A DNA stretch of 64,000 nt, from positions 34,367,501-34,431,500 of the forward strand of contig CM077011.1 of assembly GCA_039090855.1 (NCBI GenBank), written 5' to 3'. This document shows, one piece after another, positions 11,557-23,214 of the stretch. This stretch comes from Macrothele yani. Taxonomy: Eukaryota; Arthropoda; Arachnida; Araneae; Macrothelidae. The number at the start of each line of letters is the position of its first letter. The first letter of the stretch is position 1. The position numbers and the translations under genes were made by a program. The notes under the pieces are model-generated. The model made no database searches, was not told the origin of the DNA, and saw only the letters and a program-made list of their open reading frames with translations.

Positions 11557-13418
11557 AACGTTTATGCTAACTTGTGAAAAACATAGCTGGAACCTAAAAA
11601 ACAACACTGCGAGATGCAACAATATGAATTGTTCTTCTTCACGGAATTCTCCGTTATACTATTCTCTAATTCCAGAATGCATGCAAAAATATCCCAAAAC
11701 AAGCAAACCGAACCTAAGCAACGATCCAACAACAGCTAAGAATGTTATCCGTACTATAGTAATTCTTCCTTTTGCCGCTAGCAGACATGAGAATCTCATC
11801 ATGGCAACGAGCCTTAATCACGTAAGTGAAGGACAACCAGCCCCGTTGAAATTATGGCGTCTTACTTTGAAACTTTAACTTCCGAGTACAAAATGCGGTA
11901 TTTGGAAAAAATTAAAGAGATTGAAAGAAAATATCTTTATGTGCTTAATGCAAGTATAAGGTGATGCGAAAAGTTTTCCGAAAATGCAAACAGTAAATAT
12001 TTTCGATTACTTCGTCTTTGGTCGAAGTGCCTTTACCGCAGAACAGTTCGAGGCATAGAAAAGTTTCGAAGCATATAACAATTTCTCGTCATCGGTATTC
12101 TTTTACAGGGTAAATCAGTACGATCACAAATTCGTGAGTAATCAGTAATTTATGGTGAAAATGAGCACGCTACCTTAATAAGTAAAGTTCTCTTCCCTCC
12201 CAGGTGCGGAGACTTGAGTAAAAAAAGATAGGTTTTCTTTCTTTCCAGGAATCGGTGATTTTGAATAGAACTTACCCTTGAAAGGTTCTATGCGTTTTTG
12301 AGAGTTTAACTCTTCCATAAAAAGTGTCTTTCTTAGCTCTGGGAAGCGATTTCCAAGCCTTAAAAAATGAGCAAAACCTTTTTTTTTTGCCATAAAATTT
12401 TGGTGAAAAAACAAAATAATTTTGCTGGTATTTGTGCCCTATAATCTATTTATCCGTAAATAAATTTAGCAGCATAACACCGGCCTGTAAACAGACCTAG
12501 ACACCAAGAAGAATTTTATTTGAACCATAATTTTAGACATTATTTGCATATTTCGACAAAAGTGTTCTTCAGCTCCAGGTAAAAATCCAAGTGTACTAAA
12601 AATAAAATCAACAGTAGTTTGTGGAGAAAACATCATATAGAACAAAGTAGTAAGCTAAAAAACCCCAACACTGACAGCCAAATAACCTTAAAAGTGAAAA
12701 GCCGAAAACTCGCAGAAAAAAAGTGAGTCATGAGAACGGTGTGCTCGAGCTCAAAAAAATACATAAGAGCAGAAGATTTGGTTTCTAACCAAAAGTCCGG
12801 TTTGCTAACAAATTAACTTTCAGCCCTATAAAAAGTTTCAACACCCCCTAGATCAACCAGAAACCTTTTGAAAGCAAGTCCCTGGAGAAAAAAATCACGT
12901 GTCAATTGGGGACCAAAGCGTTTATTTAAGATATATTTTGACTACGCGACAAACTCTAAAAGGTGTCCCACAAGAAAATAGTCAGTAGCAATAAAACCTA
13001 CGCAAAAAAACAGCCAACACCTTTTAAATTCAATTTGATAGCATTGAATCAACGAATGAAACGTCTGGCCCAATAACTGCAAGCACTGCACTCCAATAGC
13101 GTTTGAACAAGTAAAAGATAGATTCTCTGCTTTACCAGAAACCACTGATTTCCGGATAAAACTAACACTTAAAAGGTTCTCTGCCTTTGAAGAGTCTAAC
13201 TCTTCAATAAAAAGTGCTTTCTAAGCTCCGGAAAGCGATCTACCTTCGTTTGGCATATGAGCGAATTTTTTTGATACTGCCTTTAGAGACAGCAGCTAGT
13301 AGCCTGAAAAAGACTTACGGTCTCGATTGATTTCCTCTATTACCACAAAAATTCATAATGTCACAAAATCTAAGCATTTTGGCTTCAAATTTCAAATTTT
13401 TATAAACACCGACCGCTA
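11557..13418. other. Spacer with one old direct repeat
   Basis: No gene. Stretches at about 12217-12375 and 13105-13270 are diverged direct copies sharing AGAGT-TAACTCTTC, ATAAAAAGTG and GAAGCGAT. A tract of unclassified AT-rich DNA lies between them. Confidence 0.35.
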
Positions 13419-13802
13419 ATGATTATACTTTACACCCTAAGTGCAGGACAGCCAGCTATGCTTGTCCTTCGGGAACTTGCAGGGACTGTTCCCACTTCAC
13501 TGAAACTTCTCGGTGACGTCACGTGCTACATCCTCATATCGGCCTTTGTTAATGAGATTGTTAAAATCAGAGAGGACGTTGACAACACTGCTGTGGAAGA
13601 AGTTAGTGTGAAGAGAATTTCTGAAGAAACGAAAATTTTACGAAATGCTTCTGCAAAAGAAGTCTGCGACTTAATTATAAATCAAGTTGAAAAAAGATTC
13701 GAGTTTTCTGGACATTTGTCAGATTCAAATTTATTCGATCATCATAGTTTCACCAGTTTCAGGAAGTCATTCCCGGACGCGTATGGGCATTCCATACATT
13801 GA
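13419..13802 (+). pseudogene. Open frame resembling a hAT-type transposase fragment
   Basis: This 127-codon open frame contains ASAKEVCDLIINQVEKRF followed by FSGHLSDSNLF. The acidic, helical character and the KEVCDLI-x-QVEKRF segment recall the region between the catalytic domain and the dimerisation domain of hAT-like (ZMYM/ZBED5-type) proteins. The N-terminal portion looks out of frame with any such protein and no zinc finger or dimerisation block follows. It is probably a relic; a small unknown gene cannot be excluded. Confidence 0.3.
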
Positions 13803-13897
13803 TATATGTGAGACAAAATTCTGGCCTACTTTCAAACAGCTTAGGGGGTGGAGCTTCAGTAGAGTCACGTGATCACAACAAACGTTCTACGTTACGT

Positions 13898-14728
13898 AAG
13901 CTGACCAGACGTCCCCAATTCTTGAGGACAGTCCTCGAATTTAGTTTACTGTCCACAAAAACGTCTTAATCCTTTGGGGACGCAAATTGTTCTCAAATTT
14001 TAATGTTTGTCCCCAAATATCCTCGAATTTACACTTCCACATTAACCCATTAGATTTCTAACGAAAAATGTTCTTAAAAGTAGTTTCCGGTGTAGTAATT
14101 TTCAAGCATGCTTCTTGTGAAAACAAATTTTGACTTTTTTTTCTTCTTTCTGGGTTTATCGACTGTTACGAGCAACTCTAAAGACTATAAGCAGTCACCT
14201 GCTTCTAATTTGGAGATATTCGTTCTAGGGAAGGGAGAGAGCAATTGCTGCAAGACAAATACACCACCCGTGCCTCATTCGGGACTCGAATCCGTACCAA
14301 CTTGTACGAATGATCAGTAGCCAGCACCAGGTCAATGCACCACTGGCGCTGTCAAATTTCGACTGTACTTGTCCTGAGTTTCTCCGAAAACTATGGCAAA
14401 ATGAAAAATTCGCCATGCAATTATTATAGTGCGCAGCCTAATTTTAATTCAGCGCATGTACCTAAGGTAAAGCATTTCACTTTTGCTAATATGTTCTCGC
14501 CATCATAGTTCTGCTTTGTCAATACAAATTACCAACATTGTACAAGATATATCCTTTTAAGACACAGATTTTAATGTGTAACATCACACTTATTGAAGCA
14601 ATGCAGTTTTGTGACAAAAAGATTTGCATATTTATTTTGAGTACGTATGTGTTCCCAAATTAACTACCGATTTGGGGACGCCACGCCCTTTGGTCCCCAA
14701 ATCGGTGTCCCGATATCTGGTCACCTTA
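13898..14728. mobile_element. Non-autonomous DNA transposon with 9-bp target duplication
   Basis: The left end reads AAGCTGACCAGACGTCCCC and the right end, reverse complemented, reads AAGGTGACCAGATATCGGG. The flanks repeat ACGTTACGT (13889-13897 and 14729-14737). A 9-bp duplication fits Mutator-like elements better than hAT (8 bp). Subterminal regions repeat variants of GTCCCCAAAT. There is no transposase. A SINE (14133-14355) sits inside, so this element is older than that SINE. Confidence 0.7.
14133..14355 (-). repeat. SINE family 1, old copy inside the 9-bp-TSD element
   Basis: A diverged but full-length copy, with the T-rich tail at the left and a degraded head at the right. The duplication AAATTTTGACT versus AAATTTCGACT flanks it. 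High divergence makes it one of the oldest copies here. Confidence 0.8.
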
Positions 14729-14981
14729 ACGTTACGTGACTCACTCACATATATTATTGTACGGAATGGCCAAGAGCTATACTAATACGGTGAGCTGCAC
14801 GTAGCTGGTGTGAACTTAGTCGAAAGTGATTCATTTGTTAAGGTATTCATACAATTTTTCGAAGGTAAGTCGTTTTTTTGCTTATAAATATTGTTTTAAA
14901 GTTTACACGCATCTACATTTGTTTCATTGCTGCTTGTATAATTAATGTGTATATAATCATTCAATTCGTAATGTCCAACCC

Positions 14982-15210
14982 CCCCCCTTTTTTTTTTAAT
15001 TTGATTGGAGGTTTAACGACCACCGTGAGCAACTCAATGGGCTATAAGCAGTCGCCCGTCCCTAATTTAGGGTCACTGGTCCCAGGGAAGGGAGAGAGCC
15101 CGTGCCGTAAGACAAACACAACATCCATGCCTGACCGGGATTCAAACCCGGACCCCTTATGGAAGAATGATCAGAGGCCAGCGCCTTAGACCACTGCGCC
15201 ACTGGGGCGG
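14982..15210 (-). repeat. SINE family 1, full-length, young
   Basis: Intact body and head, with a T tract at the left. The 13-bp duplication TAATGTCCAACCC (14969-14981 and 15211-15223) is perfect. It is very close to the family consensus. Confidence 0.93.
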
Positions 15211-15489
15211 TAATGTCCAACCCTTGGGCCCTTTTTGAAAGCTTTGGAAGCCTGAATAGCTTCAATGTTATTTATAAGTGATAGTATGTTATGATATTCA
15301 AGATAAACCGAAAAGGACAATTCATTATTTAAACAATAATGAACGTTTTTATTAGGCATTTCTCGTTCCCACATGGCCTTTTTAAAACAGTCATGGAAGC
15401 TTGTATTAGTCTAATATTTTTAGTTTTACATTGTCGATGTAATTTGCTGTAACAAAATTATTTCATTGTGGAGAATGAACCAACCTAGT

Positions 15490-15718
15490 CGCCCCGGTGG
15501 CGCAGTGGTCTAAGGCGTTGGCCTCTGATCATTCGTCCGTAAGGGGCCCGGGTTCGAATCCCGGTCAGGCATGGATGTTGTGTTTGTCTTACGGCACTGG
15601 CTGTCTCCCTTCCCTGGAACCAGTGACCCTAAATTAGGGACGGGCGACTGCTTATAGCCCATTGAGTTGCTCACGGTGGTCGTTAAACCTCCAATCAAAA
15701 AAAAAAAAAAAAAAAAAA
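15490..15718 (+). repeat. SINE family 1, full-length, young
   Basis: Head, body and a poly-A tail over 20 bp. The 13-bp duplication GAACCAACCTAGT (15477-15489 and 15719-15731) is perfect, which points to a recent insertion. Confidence 0.95.
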
Positions 15719-15731
15719 GAACCAACCTAGT

Positions 15732-17785
15732 TTCAGCTGAGGCCATTTCAAGAATTGTTTTGTATTACTAACCCAATTTAAGCAGTAATTTTATCGCATT
15801 TACACAGCAGCTCAAGTAAACCTGTAGTGCAAATTGACACTGGTACAACATGCATCACCGTTGTCTCCATGAACCAGCTTGCTTAAATTTAATCAGGATA
15901 CAGGAGGATCCCTGAATTTTTCAAAATGGGCCATTCCATTCATGTCATTCAACACAGAAAAATAGCATTTTCAACCTGACCCTTATGGATTTTGATAAAA
16001 CTGTAGATTTGTTGACATACACAAGAAATGAATGTGTGCCAATTTTTAGCACAACAGCTTTGAAATTTTTTGAGGTAGATCATAAAATTCAAGAATTTGC
16101 CAAATTTCAGTGTTTTGTATATCGTAAAAGTACTTACATTGTTTTTTTTTATCATAGAGTGATAAGGTTTTTTTTAAACCTGTTTTCATTGGCTTGATGA
16201 TTTATTAATGCATAATTTAAACACTTCTGTAAGTAAAAAACATATTTGTGCTTTCCATTTATACAACAGCCCGCAGCTGAGATAGATTTCTCTCGCTGGC
16301 TGCGACAACTGCCAAATATTTTATATAAGTTTACATTCATCATGTATCGTGCAAATTCAGCTGTTATATTTTTCCTGACACATGAAAGCAAATATGATTG
16401 CATAGTGTATGGCCCTTCCGTGATTTTTACGATTTTTAGACACCCCCCTCCATGTCACATTTTGTTCGATTTTTGACAACTAAAAGTACATCCTAATTCT
16501 CGCAACTCCACTTTATTTTTGACCACTGCTTTCAGAAGTCTGTTGTGAAACAGAAAGAATTATTTTAAAGGAATCTTCCATATATTTGCACGTTTGCTTC
16601 AGAAAATATTTATTATTTAGGCATTAATTTATTCCCAAATGCTACCCGAACTTTATCGTTCTGAGAAAAAGATCTATGAATGAACACAAGCATTCAAAGT
16701 TGCAACACTCCCGATTATAAAATCTACAATACACGATAGATTTGGTAATACAAATACGAGAACTTAATATTCTGATTTAGCTAAATATCATCAGGAATCT
16801 GAAATATTTCATACCTTTATGTAACTATTAAAAGAAGAAAAAAAAAGAGAAAACAAAACTAAGAAATACCACGAAGTACATTTTTTCATTACACTCAAAT
16901 TCTAATGACAATCAGCCCTATTTTACATAAATACGATCGTCATTGTTTGGTTATTACAAATTGAGTTGCAATAATTATTAAAGCGTTACTTAAATGCTGC
17001 AATAACTATTTTTACATTTGCAGTAATTATTTAAATGTTTAATTTTTTATGTCGTGTATTTAAAGTACCCTCAGCAAATATTTTAGCAAATTTCATAGAA
17101 CAATACAGAACACAATTTTTCTCATTAAACAAATACTAATTTTTTATTGCATTGGATGCATTTTTCCCACAAATGAGGCTAACTTAAAACTGTTTTTATT
17201 TCATTATAATTTCCAGTGTGGCTATACATATAGGTTGACTTACGTTCCCAGTTCTCAATTTACACAAATAAACTTCCAAAGGTGTTAAAAATCTGAAAAT
17301 GAAAGCCACCTATTGTTTATTATGTTTACATGAAATTTTCACGTTGCGAACAACAATGCGGTACAATAAACTGCAATTTACTTTTATAGGTCTCTTCTTT
17401 AAAAACATATTTTTTTTATATAAAGAAAGTAATACTTTAAAATATTTAATAAACAAAGGCCTTTTTGAATTGTGAATTTTTCTTCGCTTGCCACTTTTCT
17501 AATTTAAATATACAAGATTGTTTTTTTCAGTTGAATAGATACATTACAGTGTTAGAATTAGAAATAAATCTTTTACTGGCCCAGCGGACCACTAGAATTT
17601 GCAAACCACTGGTCCACCAAAATGTCTGTTGGTCCGTAAAAGAATCCCCGCCCCCCAAAAAAACCTTGGGCATTTACAACATATGCAGAAAATAATGTAT
17701 AATGTATCATTTCAATGAAATTATCTCCAGTATTTGTTTTTAAAACATCTAATTTGAAAGTGCAACTCACAGAACAAAAAAATGG
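15732..17785. other. AT-rich spacer
   Basis: About 2 kb without supportable genes. Near 17575-17635 the words TTTTACTGGCC and GCGGACCACT occur; they recur around 18650-18735 in the same orientation, a possible remnant of an unidentified element. Confidence 0.3.
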
Positions 17786-18000
17786 TTTTTTTTCTTGGAG
17801 GTTTGATGGCCACCATGAGCAATTCAATGGACTATAAGCAGTCGTCTGCCCCTAATTTAGGGTCATTGGTTCCAGGGAAGGGAGAGAGCCAATGTAATAA
17901 GACAAACACAACATCCATGCCTCACCGGGATTCGAACCCGGACCCCTTTCGGAAGAATGGTCAGAGGCCATCGCTTAGACCTCTGCGCCACCGGGGAGGC
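17786..18000 (-). repeat. SINE family 1, full-length
   Basis: The T tract begins at about 17783 and the head ends at 18000 with the reverse complement of GCCTCCCCGG. The B box is intact (GGTTCGAATCC on the minus strand). It has moderate divergence, and no clear target duplication could be read. Confidence 0.88.
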
Positions 18001-18870
18001 ACAGTACTTTTTTCCAGAATAAAATTCCGATAGATTATTGATATAGCAGGGTAAGGGTGCATTCTCAACCTGTTTTTAAGTAAGAAGGAAACGAGAAGAC
18101 TTCAAATGCACAAAAGTTCACAACCTTTCTTGTTTTATCGTTTAGGACTTAGCTTCTTTTTCCTTATTTTATTAGTCTTATTACCTATCCCTCCTACTTT
18201 CCCATGAAGTCAATTTCAGTCCTCCATTGAACAGTCTCATGTGAATTGCTCTTTTACAAAAAATACCTTTACACATCCAATTGACGTCCTTTCGTTATTG
18301 TGTTTTCTTGGGGCAGAAACAAAGTCTGGTGTCAGTATGTGCTGCATTAACTAGGGTGGGCAAATCCAAGGAAGAGCAGGTTATTTATTGTGCTTACTTC
18401 TGCTCATTATGAATAGTAGGGACGGAGATAACAAAAAGTGGCTGGTGCCGTTAAAAGACAAGGATTGGGAAATTGCCTTTCTGTGTTTGTTGTTTTTCCA
18501 ATCCAGAAATTAAAAAACAATAGCTGTTATCCAATAGCATTTCATGAACCATTTATTCGTTTGTCACATAAAAAAGAAAATCATACAGCAAGGTAAAAGG
18601 AATAGAAATGCATTTTTTAACTTGTGACTACTTAGGAGGAAAAAAACTTACTGGCCGTACGAACTAGTAAAATCAATAGTTCTGTGGTCCGGCGAAAGTT
18701 TTACTGGCCAATGGCAGCGGACCACTCGGCAATTCAAACGCTGCATTACCTTCCACCTGTCCCTTGTTCTTTTCTCTTCCACAACTACGACTGTGGTGTA
18801 AACAGTGATGCACTTGTGTTCTTGGAATCTGAAAAGCAACTTAACAATGTAAATTATATTTAAACTGTCT

Positions 18871-20130
18871 ATTTAACGTCCTCCCAAATGGTATCTGGAT
18901 GCTGGATAACGTCTGTTATGTGTAATCCACCGGAAATTAAACTTCCTGCTTTAGAAACGTTAACATCAGTTAGATCCAAGTCATCTTCATAGATCCATTC
19001 AGCATCAGTCATATTCATTTCGTATGGCAAAATTGCCATAAGCTCACTATGTCAGCACGCAACAACTAAAACAGGGTGTTTTCTAGTTCTGTTTAGCTTG
19101 ATCACACTGAGCGGTATGCAATTTTGCATGAGCTTTGATGTTGCTGACTGAAGCAAAATACTTTCCGCAAACCTTACAAATACCGGAGGTAAGTTTGGAT
19201 TGCACTGATAAACAGTAGAGGTCATATAGTGTTGGTTTGAAAGCACGGCAGGAGCATGGACGCATTTCTGAAATATCCAGAGGAAGATTTACGAAGAGTG
19301 ATCCATATTGATGCCGACCTGTTCCTATTAGATTTGCAACCTTTAGGCTATCCGGTGTTTGAGCAAGAAGAACAGGTGGTGGCAAAATGTGACTTTGAAG
19401 GATGAGGAAGAGTGAACTTTGACATGGAAAGACAACATTTTGTGTTCTGACGTTTTACTTTTTGCAGAAGATACTGGATTTCAGCAACGTGTTTGCTTCT
19501 CCATGAAGTATCTTTCAAGAAGTGGTTCAACTAGCTTAGATTCTGTAGCATCTACGTATTCCGTGATTGTTGGATATTGATCAATTACAGTGTTAGACCA
19601 AATTTCCAAAAGTGTTTTTCCAGCGAATGCGAAGTTCATTTTCTCTTTTTCGATATCAACTGTTCGATCTTGCGCATCCAAGTGGCTGGAAGATGCATCT
19701 TGAGAAGCATCAGAACATGCAGTTTTTATATCAGCTAGTTGGGATTGTTTACCCTAGAATGACAGCAGTAAAGCTTTTTTCTTCAATTCTTTTGATCTCC
19801 ACTCACTTAAGCACTTTTGTACTACTTCAGGTAAATTTAAATTTGCCTTGATGGAGTTCCAAATTGATACATCATCCTCTTGTTGTTTGCTGTTTTATTT
19901 GGATGCGCTGTATTATATCCTGCCTGCAGCTGCTGAAATAACTTCTGCTTATCCATTTGGAAGAAATCTCAGATATATAGAACCGTGCTAACCCAGGACT
20001 TAATTCACTTTGACTGCATGCTTTATTGAACATACCCTGCTGAGGTGAAATGACATTTAAATCTCCTCGAATGAAGGGTTTTGTCATAGAGGCGCCAGTC
20101 TTTGTTTGCTTTCGTTCCACCGCAGCAACG
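18871..20130 (-). pseudogene. Decayed multicopy gene with C2H2 finger and acidic C-terminus
   Basis: Several minus-strand fragments in different frames read as one protein. In order: MDKQKLFQQLQAGYN (about 19955); EDDVSIWNSIKANLNLPEVV (about 19870); a block with FAGKTLLEIWSNTVIDQYPT and an acidic tail (19481-19740); WRSKHVAEIQYLLQKVKR (about 19490); a Pro-rich block PPPVLLAQTP (19380); a C2H2-like finger CKVCGKYFASVSNIKAHAKL (about 19150); and a C-terminus with TDAEWIYEDDLDL ending at a TAG near 18871. At least three frameshifts and two in-frame stops separate these blocks. From memory, similar proteins are repeated uncharacterised genes in arthropod and cnidarian genomes, probably carried by a DNA transposon. 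I cannot name the superfamily. Confidence 0.6.
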
Positions 20131-20576
20131 ATCAAGCTTCATTGACGTTTAAACTATCCCACGCAATCCAAAACTTTTTTGTGACTCATTTACCTCCCCT
20201 CGTTGCTGTTTCTACACCGCAATCCTTCTCAAAACAGCTCGGTCGACAATGCACTAGACATTAGTTTTTTTGTTTTTTTGTTAACTTGAAGCAACTGAGA
20301 TTTTAAGCATAGAATACAGAGTGGGGACCGGGGACACCTCCCACCCTGAAATCGAATACACATTGCAGACGTATATTTCAGATAAAATATAATTAAGCAA
20401 TAAACACTGCGTTCTCTCAGTAAATTAAGTTGAAAGAGCTTACTTCTAAGAAGCATAAAATATACTGCAGACTCTGTCTAAAGGACTGCGAAGAAAAACC
20501 TATCCCTCACGAGGATATAAAGACATCTGCAAACATACTTAAACTTTTAGTATAACGATTTCACTATATTTTTGCA
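20131..20576. other. Spacer
   Basis: I see no gene or repeat that I can classify. Confidence 0.3.
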
Positions 20577-20584
20577 GCTAGACG

Positions 20585-20750
20585 CAGTGGCGTAGCCAGA
20601 GGGAGGGGTTCGGGGTTTGAACCCCTTCCTTGAGGGGTGATTCAGCCCGAATTTAAAGAGATATATACGTGTATAATACGAGGTTGTCACCAATGAACCA
20701 AACTCATGGACACCCACCCCGCTCTTAAGAAATTTCTGGCTACGCCACTG
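20585..20750. mobile_element. 166-bp hAT-type MITE
   Basis: Terminal inverted repeats CAGTGGCGTAGCCAGA and CTGGCTACGCCACTG bound the element. The flanks repeat 8 bp with one mismatch (GCTAGACG at 20577-20584 and GCTGGACG at 20751-20758), as expected for hAT. No coding capacity. The terminus is related to that of the larger insertion at 52004-52527. Confidence 0.85.
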
Positions 20751-20905
20751 GCTGGACGAAATGGTTGTTGTCGTACTCCAACGGATTTCCCAGTTTGTTT
20801 TGATCACATGACTCTACTGAAGCTCTGAGCCTAAGATATTCGAAAGTAGGTCTGTCATTGGCCGAAATTTTGCCTCAGATATATCAATGTACGAAATGTC
20901 TATAC

Positions 20906-21050
20906 GCGCCCCGGTGGCGCAGTGGTTTAAGCGATGGCTTCTGAGCATTCGTTCGAAAGGGGTCCGGGTTTGAATCCCGGTGAGGCATGGATGTTGTTTT
21001 TGTGTTACGGCATTGGCTCTCTCCCTTTCCTAGAACCAGTGGCCCTAAAC
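20906..21050 (+). repeat. SINE family 1, 5' part, interrupted
   Basis: Head and first part of the body up to CCCTAAAC. The rest of the SINE resumes at 22632 after an inserted 1.58-kb hAT element. The remaining 3' end (to about 22673) stops near GATTGAGTA without a poly-A tail, so it was further truncated. Confidence 0.9.
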
Positions 21051-22631
21051 CACGGTGTATGATAAGTCAGGTGATACGACTCCAGGGAAAAAAATCGTCC
21101 GTTAATGTCACTTGTCACTAGATGGCGCAAGGAACGTGTGGGCCGATGATTTCAAAAAACCTATGCTTTCTTATGGGAGGAATTAAAAAAAAAACTATCT
21201 GGAACCCTTCGCAGACATGTACTTTTGTCCTTATCACGTGGAAATATATCAAATAAGCCATATATATATAATTTTTTAGCTACGAAATGAGTACTCGAAC
21301 GTGTAGATTTCTGAGCAGACGATGCTGAGCTTTTTTTTTCGGAGGCAATAGGGAATAAACCTTTATCATAAAAAAAAACGTGTATTTCTTGTAAAATGAG
21401 ATGGTACTGTATATTTGAAAGAGCAATTATTCACATGGAATGTTAATTTTTCTATTATAAGTTTTGTTTTTGCTGCACTCATTGGAGCATCATTAACGGG
21501 AACTATTCGTTTTGAAACACCGAATTTTTCGCAAAAAATAATTTTTATTACTTCTACCCTCAAAAAATCATTCACTAATGATGTTTCTATTTACTAATAT
21601 TCAAGTTGTCTTTCGCATGTGTGCTATTTTTGTACCTAAACATAATGAATAAGGGTCTTCATCTGTGCTGTCTGTGCTGGCGATGGCGGCAGAGAAAGTG
21701 CATCGCGATGAAATGGTCGATTTTTCCCGGCGGAGCTTTCTCAGATCTGCTTGCATATATTGTAGTACGAACAGAGCCCTTTTAAGAGGAGGGGGTAGAG
21801 GGTCTGCAGCCCCGGGCCCCGTATTTTCAAGGGGCAGCAGATTATGCAGGATGCTTGAAGAATTGGCAGAGTTCTAGTTTTTCTTTTTTTTCCAGATAGC
21901 AGAGCAAAATATATAAGAAAGTGCCTTGTGAAAAAAAATTATATTTCTTTCTATTTTTTTAGGGGTGTGCAAAAAGTATAATCGCCCCGTCGTTCATCCT
22001 AAATTTTTTTGAAAACATTACAGATGTTTTTTTTTTTTTTTTTTTTTTTACACATCTGCAATTGGAGGAAATTTTCGTACATTAAGAATTCGTTTGAATC
22101 CTGATATTTGGATCATATTATTTCGCCCACTACTTAGATATAATTTCAACAAGCTGAACCCTGGTGCTGGGAGGGATTAAAGCAGAACTGAACTGGTATC
22201 CATTTTTCTACCATGTATCTTTACATTTTCTTGCTAACACCGATTCCACCATGAATTATGGAATACACACTTCAATACAGTGGGAATAATTTTATGGCTT
22301 CCTCATCATATTTTGGGAATATTTTCTCCTGGGTTATCCCCCGCTTAAGTAAAAAAAAAAAAAAGGTTGACGTTCTCTACCTCCTGTGCAGAAACTTCGT
22401 TTCTGGAACTTCATACAATATAATTGCACAAAGTAATAAATTAAAAATGCCAAAGATAAACACCAATTTAGCGCTGATGAAATGTTAACTACCATGTAAT
22501 CCTACGACGGTTAGCATGAACTATCGGCCCACAACTCCTCAATGCCCCCTGGTGACCTGTGACATTAACAGTCCGTTTTCAAACTGTTAGCAGTACGGAG
22601 AGTTGTATCCCCTGACTTATCATACACCGTG
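21051..22631. mobile_element. 1.58-kb non-autonomous hAT element inside a SINE
   Basis: Perfect terminal inverted repeats CACGGTGTATGATAAGTCAG are extended by subterminal matches (GTTAATGTCAC, and TGTGGGCCGAT with ATCGGCCCACA). The 8-bp duplication CCCTAAAC (21043-21050 and 22632-22639) was created from the SINE body, which fixes both ends exactly. The interior has T tracts and no recognisable transposase, so the element needs an enzyme from elsewhere. Confidence 0.92.
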
Positions 22632-22673
22632 CCCTAAACTAAGGACGGGCAACTGCTTATAGCCGATTGAGTA
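22632..22673 (+). repeat. SINE family 1, 3' part of the interrupted copy
   Basis: Continues the SINE body from CCCTAAAC through GGACGGGCAACTGCTTATAG. The last part of the body and the tail are missing. Confidence 0.85.
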
Positions 22674-22992
22674 CATTTCTCTTTGACTGAGAGAGTGGGT
22701 GTCCAGAAAGAAATGGCATCGTTTTAAATAACTTATTGCATTCCATGTTCTGATCACAGTAAACGTAAAAATAAAACAGTAAATATAGAACTCCCATGTC
22801 AAACAAACGCATCAAAATTTCACAATGTAAGACTCTCCTACACTTAAGTTTTCACAAAAGCACAATGCATTAGTTTTCGATATTTATGGTAAATAAAACA
22901 CCCCCCCACTAAAAAAATAAAAGAAGAAAGTAATGTATTTGAAGCTATAATATTTCATTTGCCTCGCTTACAATTTGCCTTTAAAAAAAATC
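22674..22992. other. Spacer
   Basis: AT-rich with C tracts; nothing recognisable. Confidence 0.3.
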
Positions 22993-23214
22993 TCATTGAC
23001 CTTTGAATATTACCAATTTACTTGATTTTTGTCTAACATTTTTGGATCTGAAGCTAGAAGTGAATGTTTTGGACCAATACTTGAATCTAAGATCTAAATA
23101 GTTCACTGACATAGATTTAATTAAATGAACTATGTGTTTGTTGCATGGCTGGTCATGGTCTAATGCATGTGTTTGTAGGTCGTTGAAGATATTTTTCCCG
23201 ATGAAAAACTCCAA
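22993..23214 (-). pseudogene. C-terminal transposase remnant (P/THAP-like)
   Basis: The frame reads HIVHLIKSMSVNYLDLRFKY followed by a basic stretch and KSSKLVIFKGQ just before a stop. This matches my memory of the tail of multicopy P-element/THAP9-like transposase proteins, where a helix ending in Y-x-x-(I/L)R is followed by R-x-K-x-x-KL-x-x-F-K-x-Q. The upstream catalytic region is not present in readable form. It is a relic with no flanking inverted repeats identified. Confidence 0.4.
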
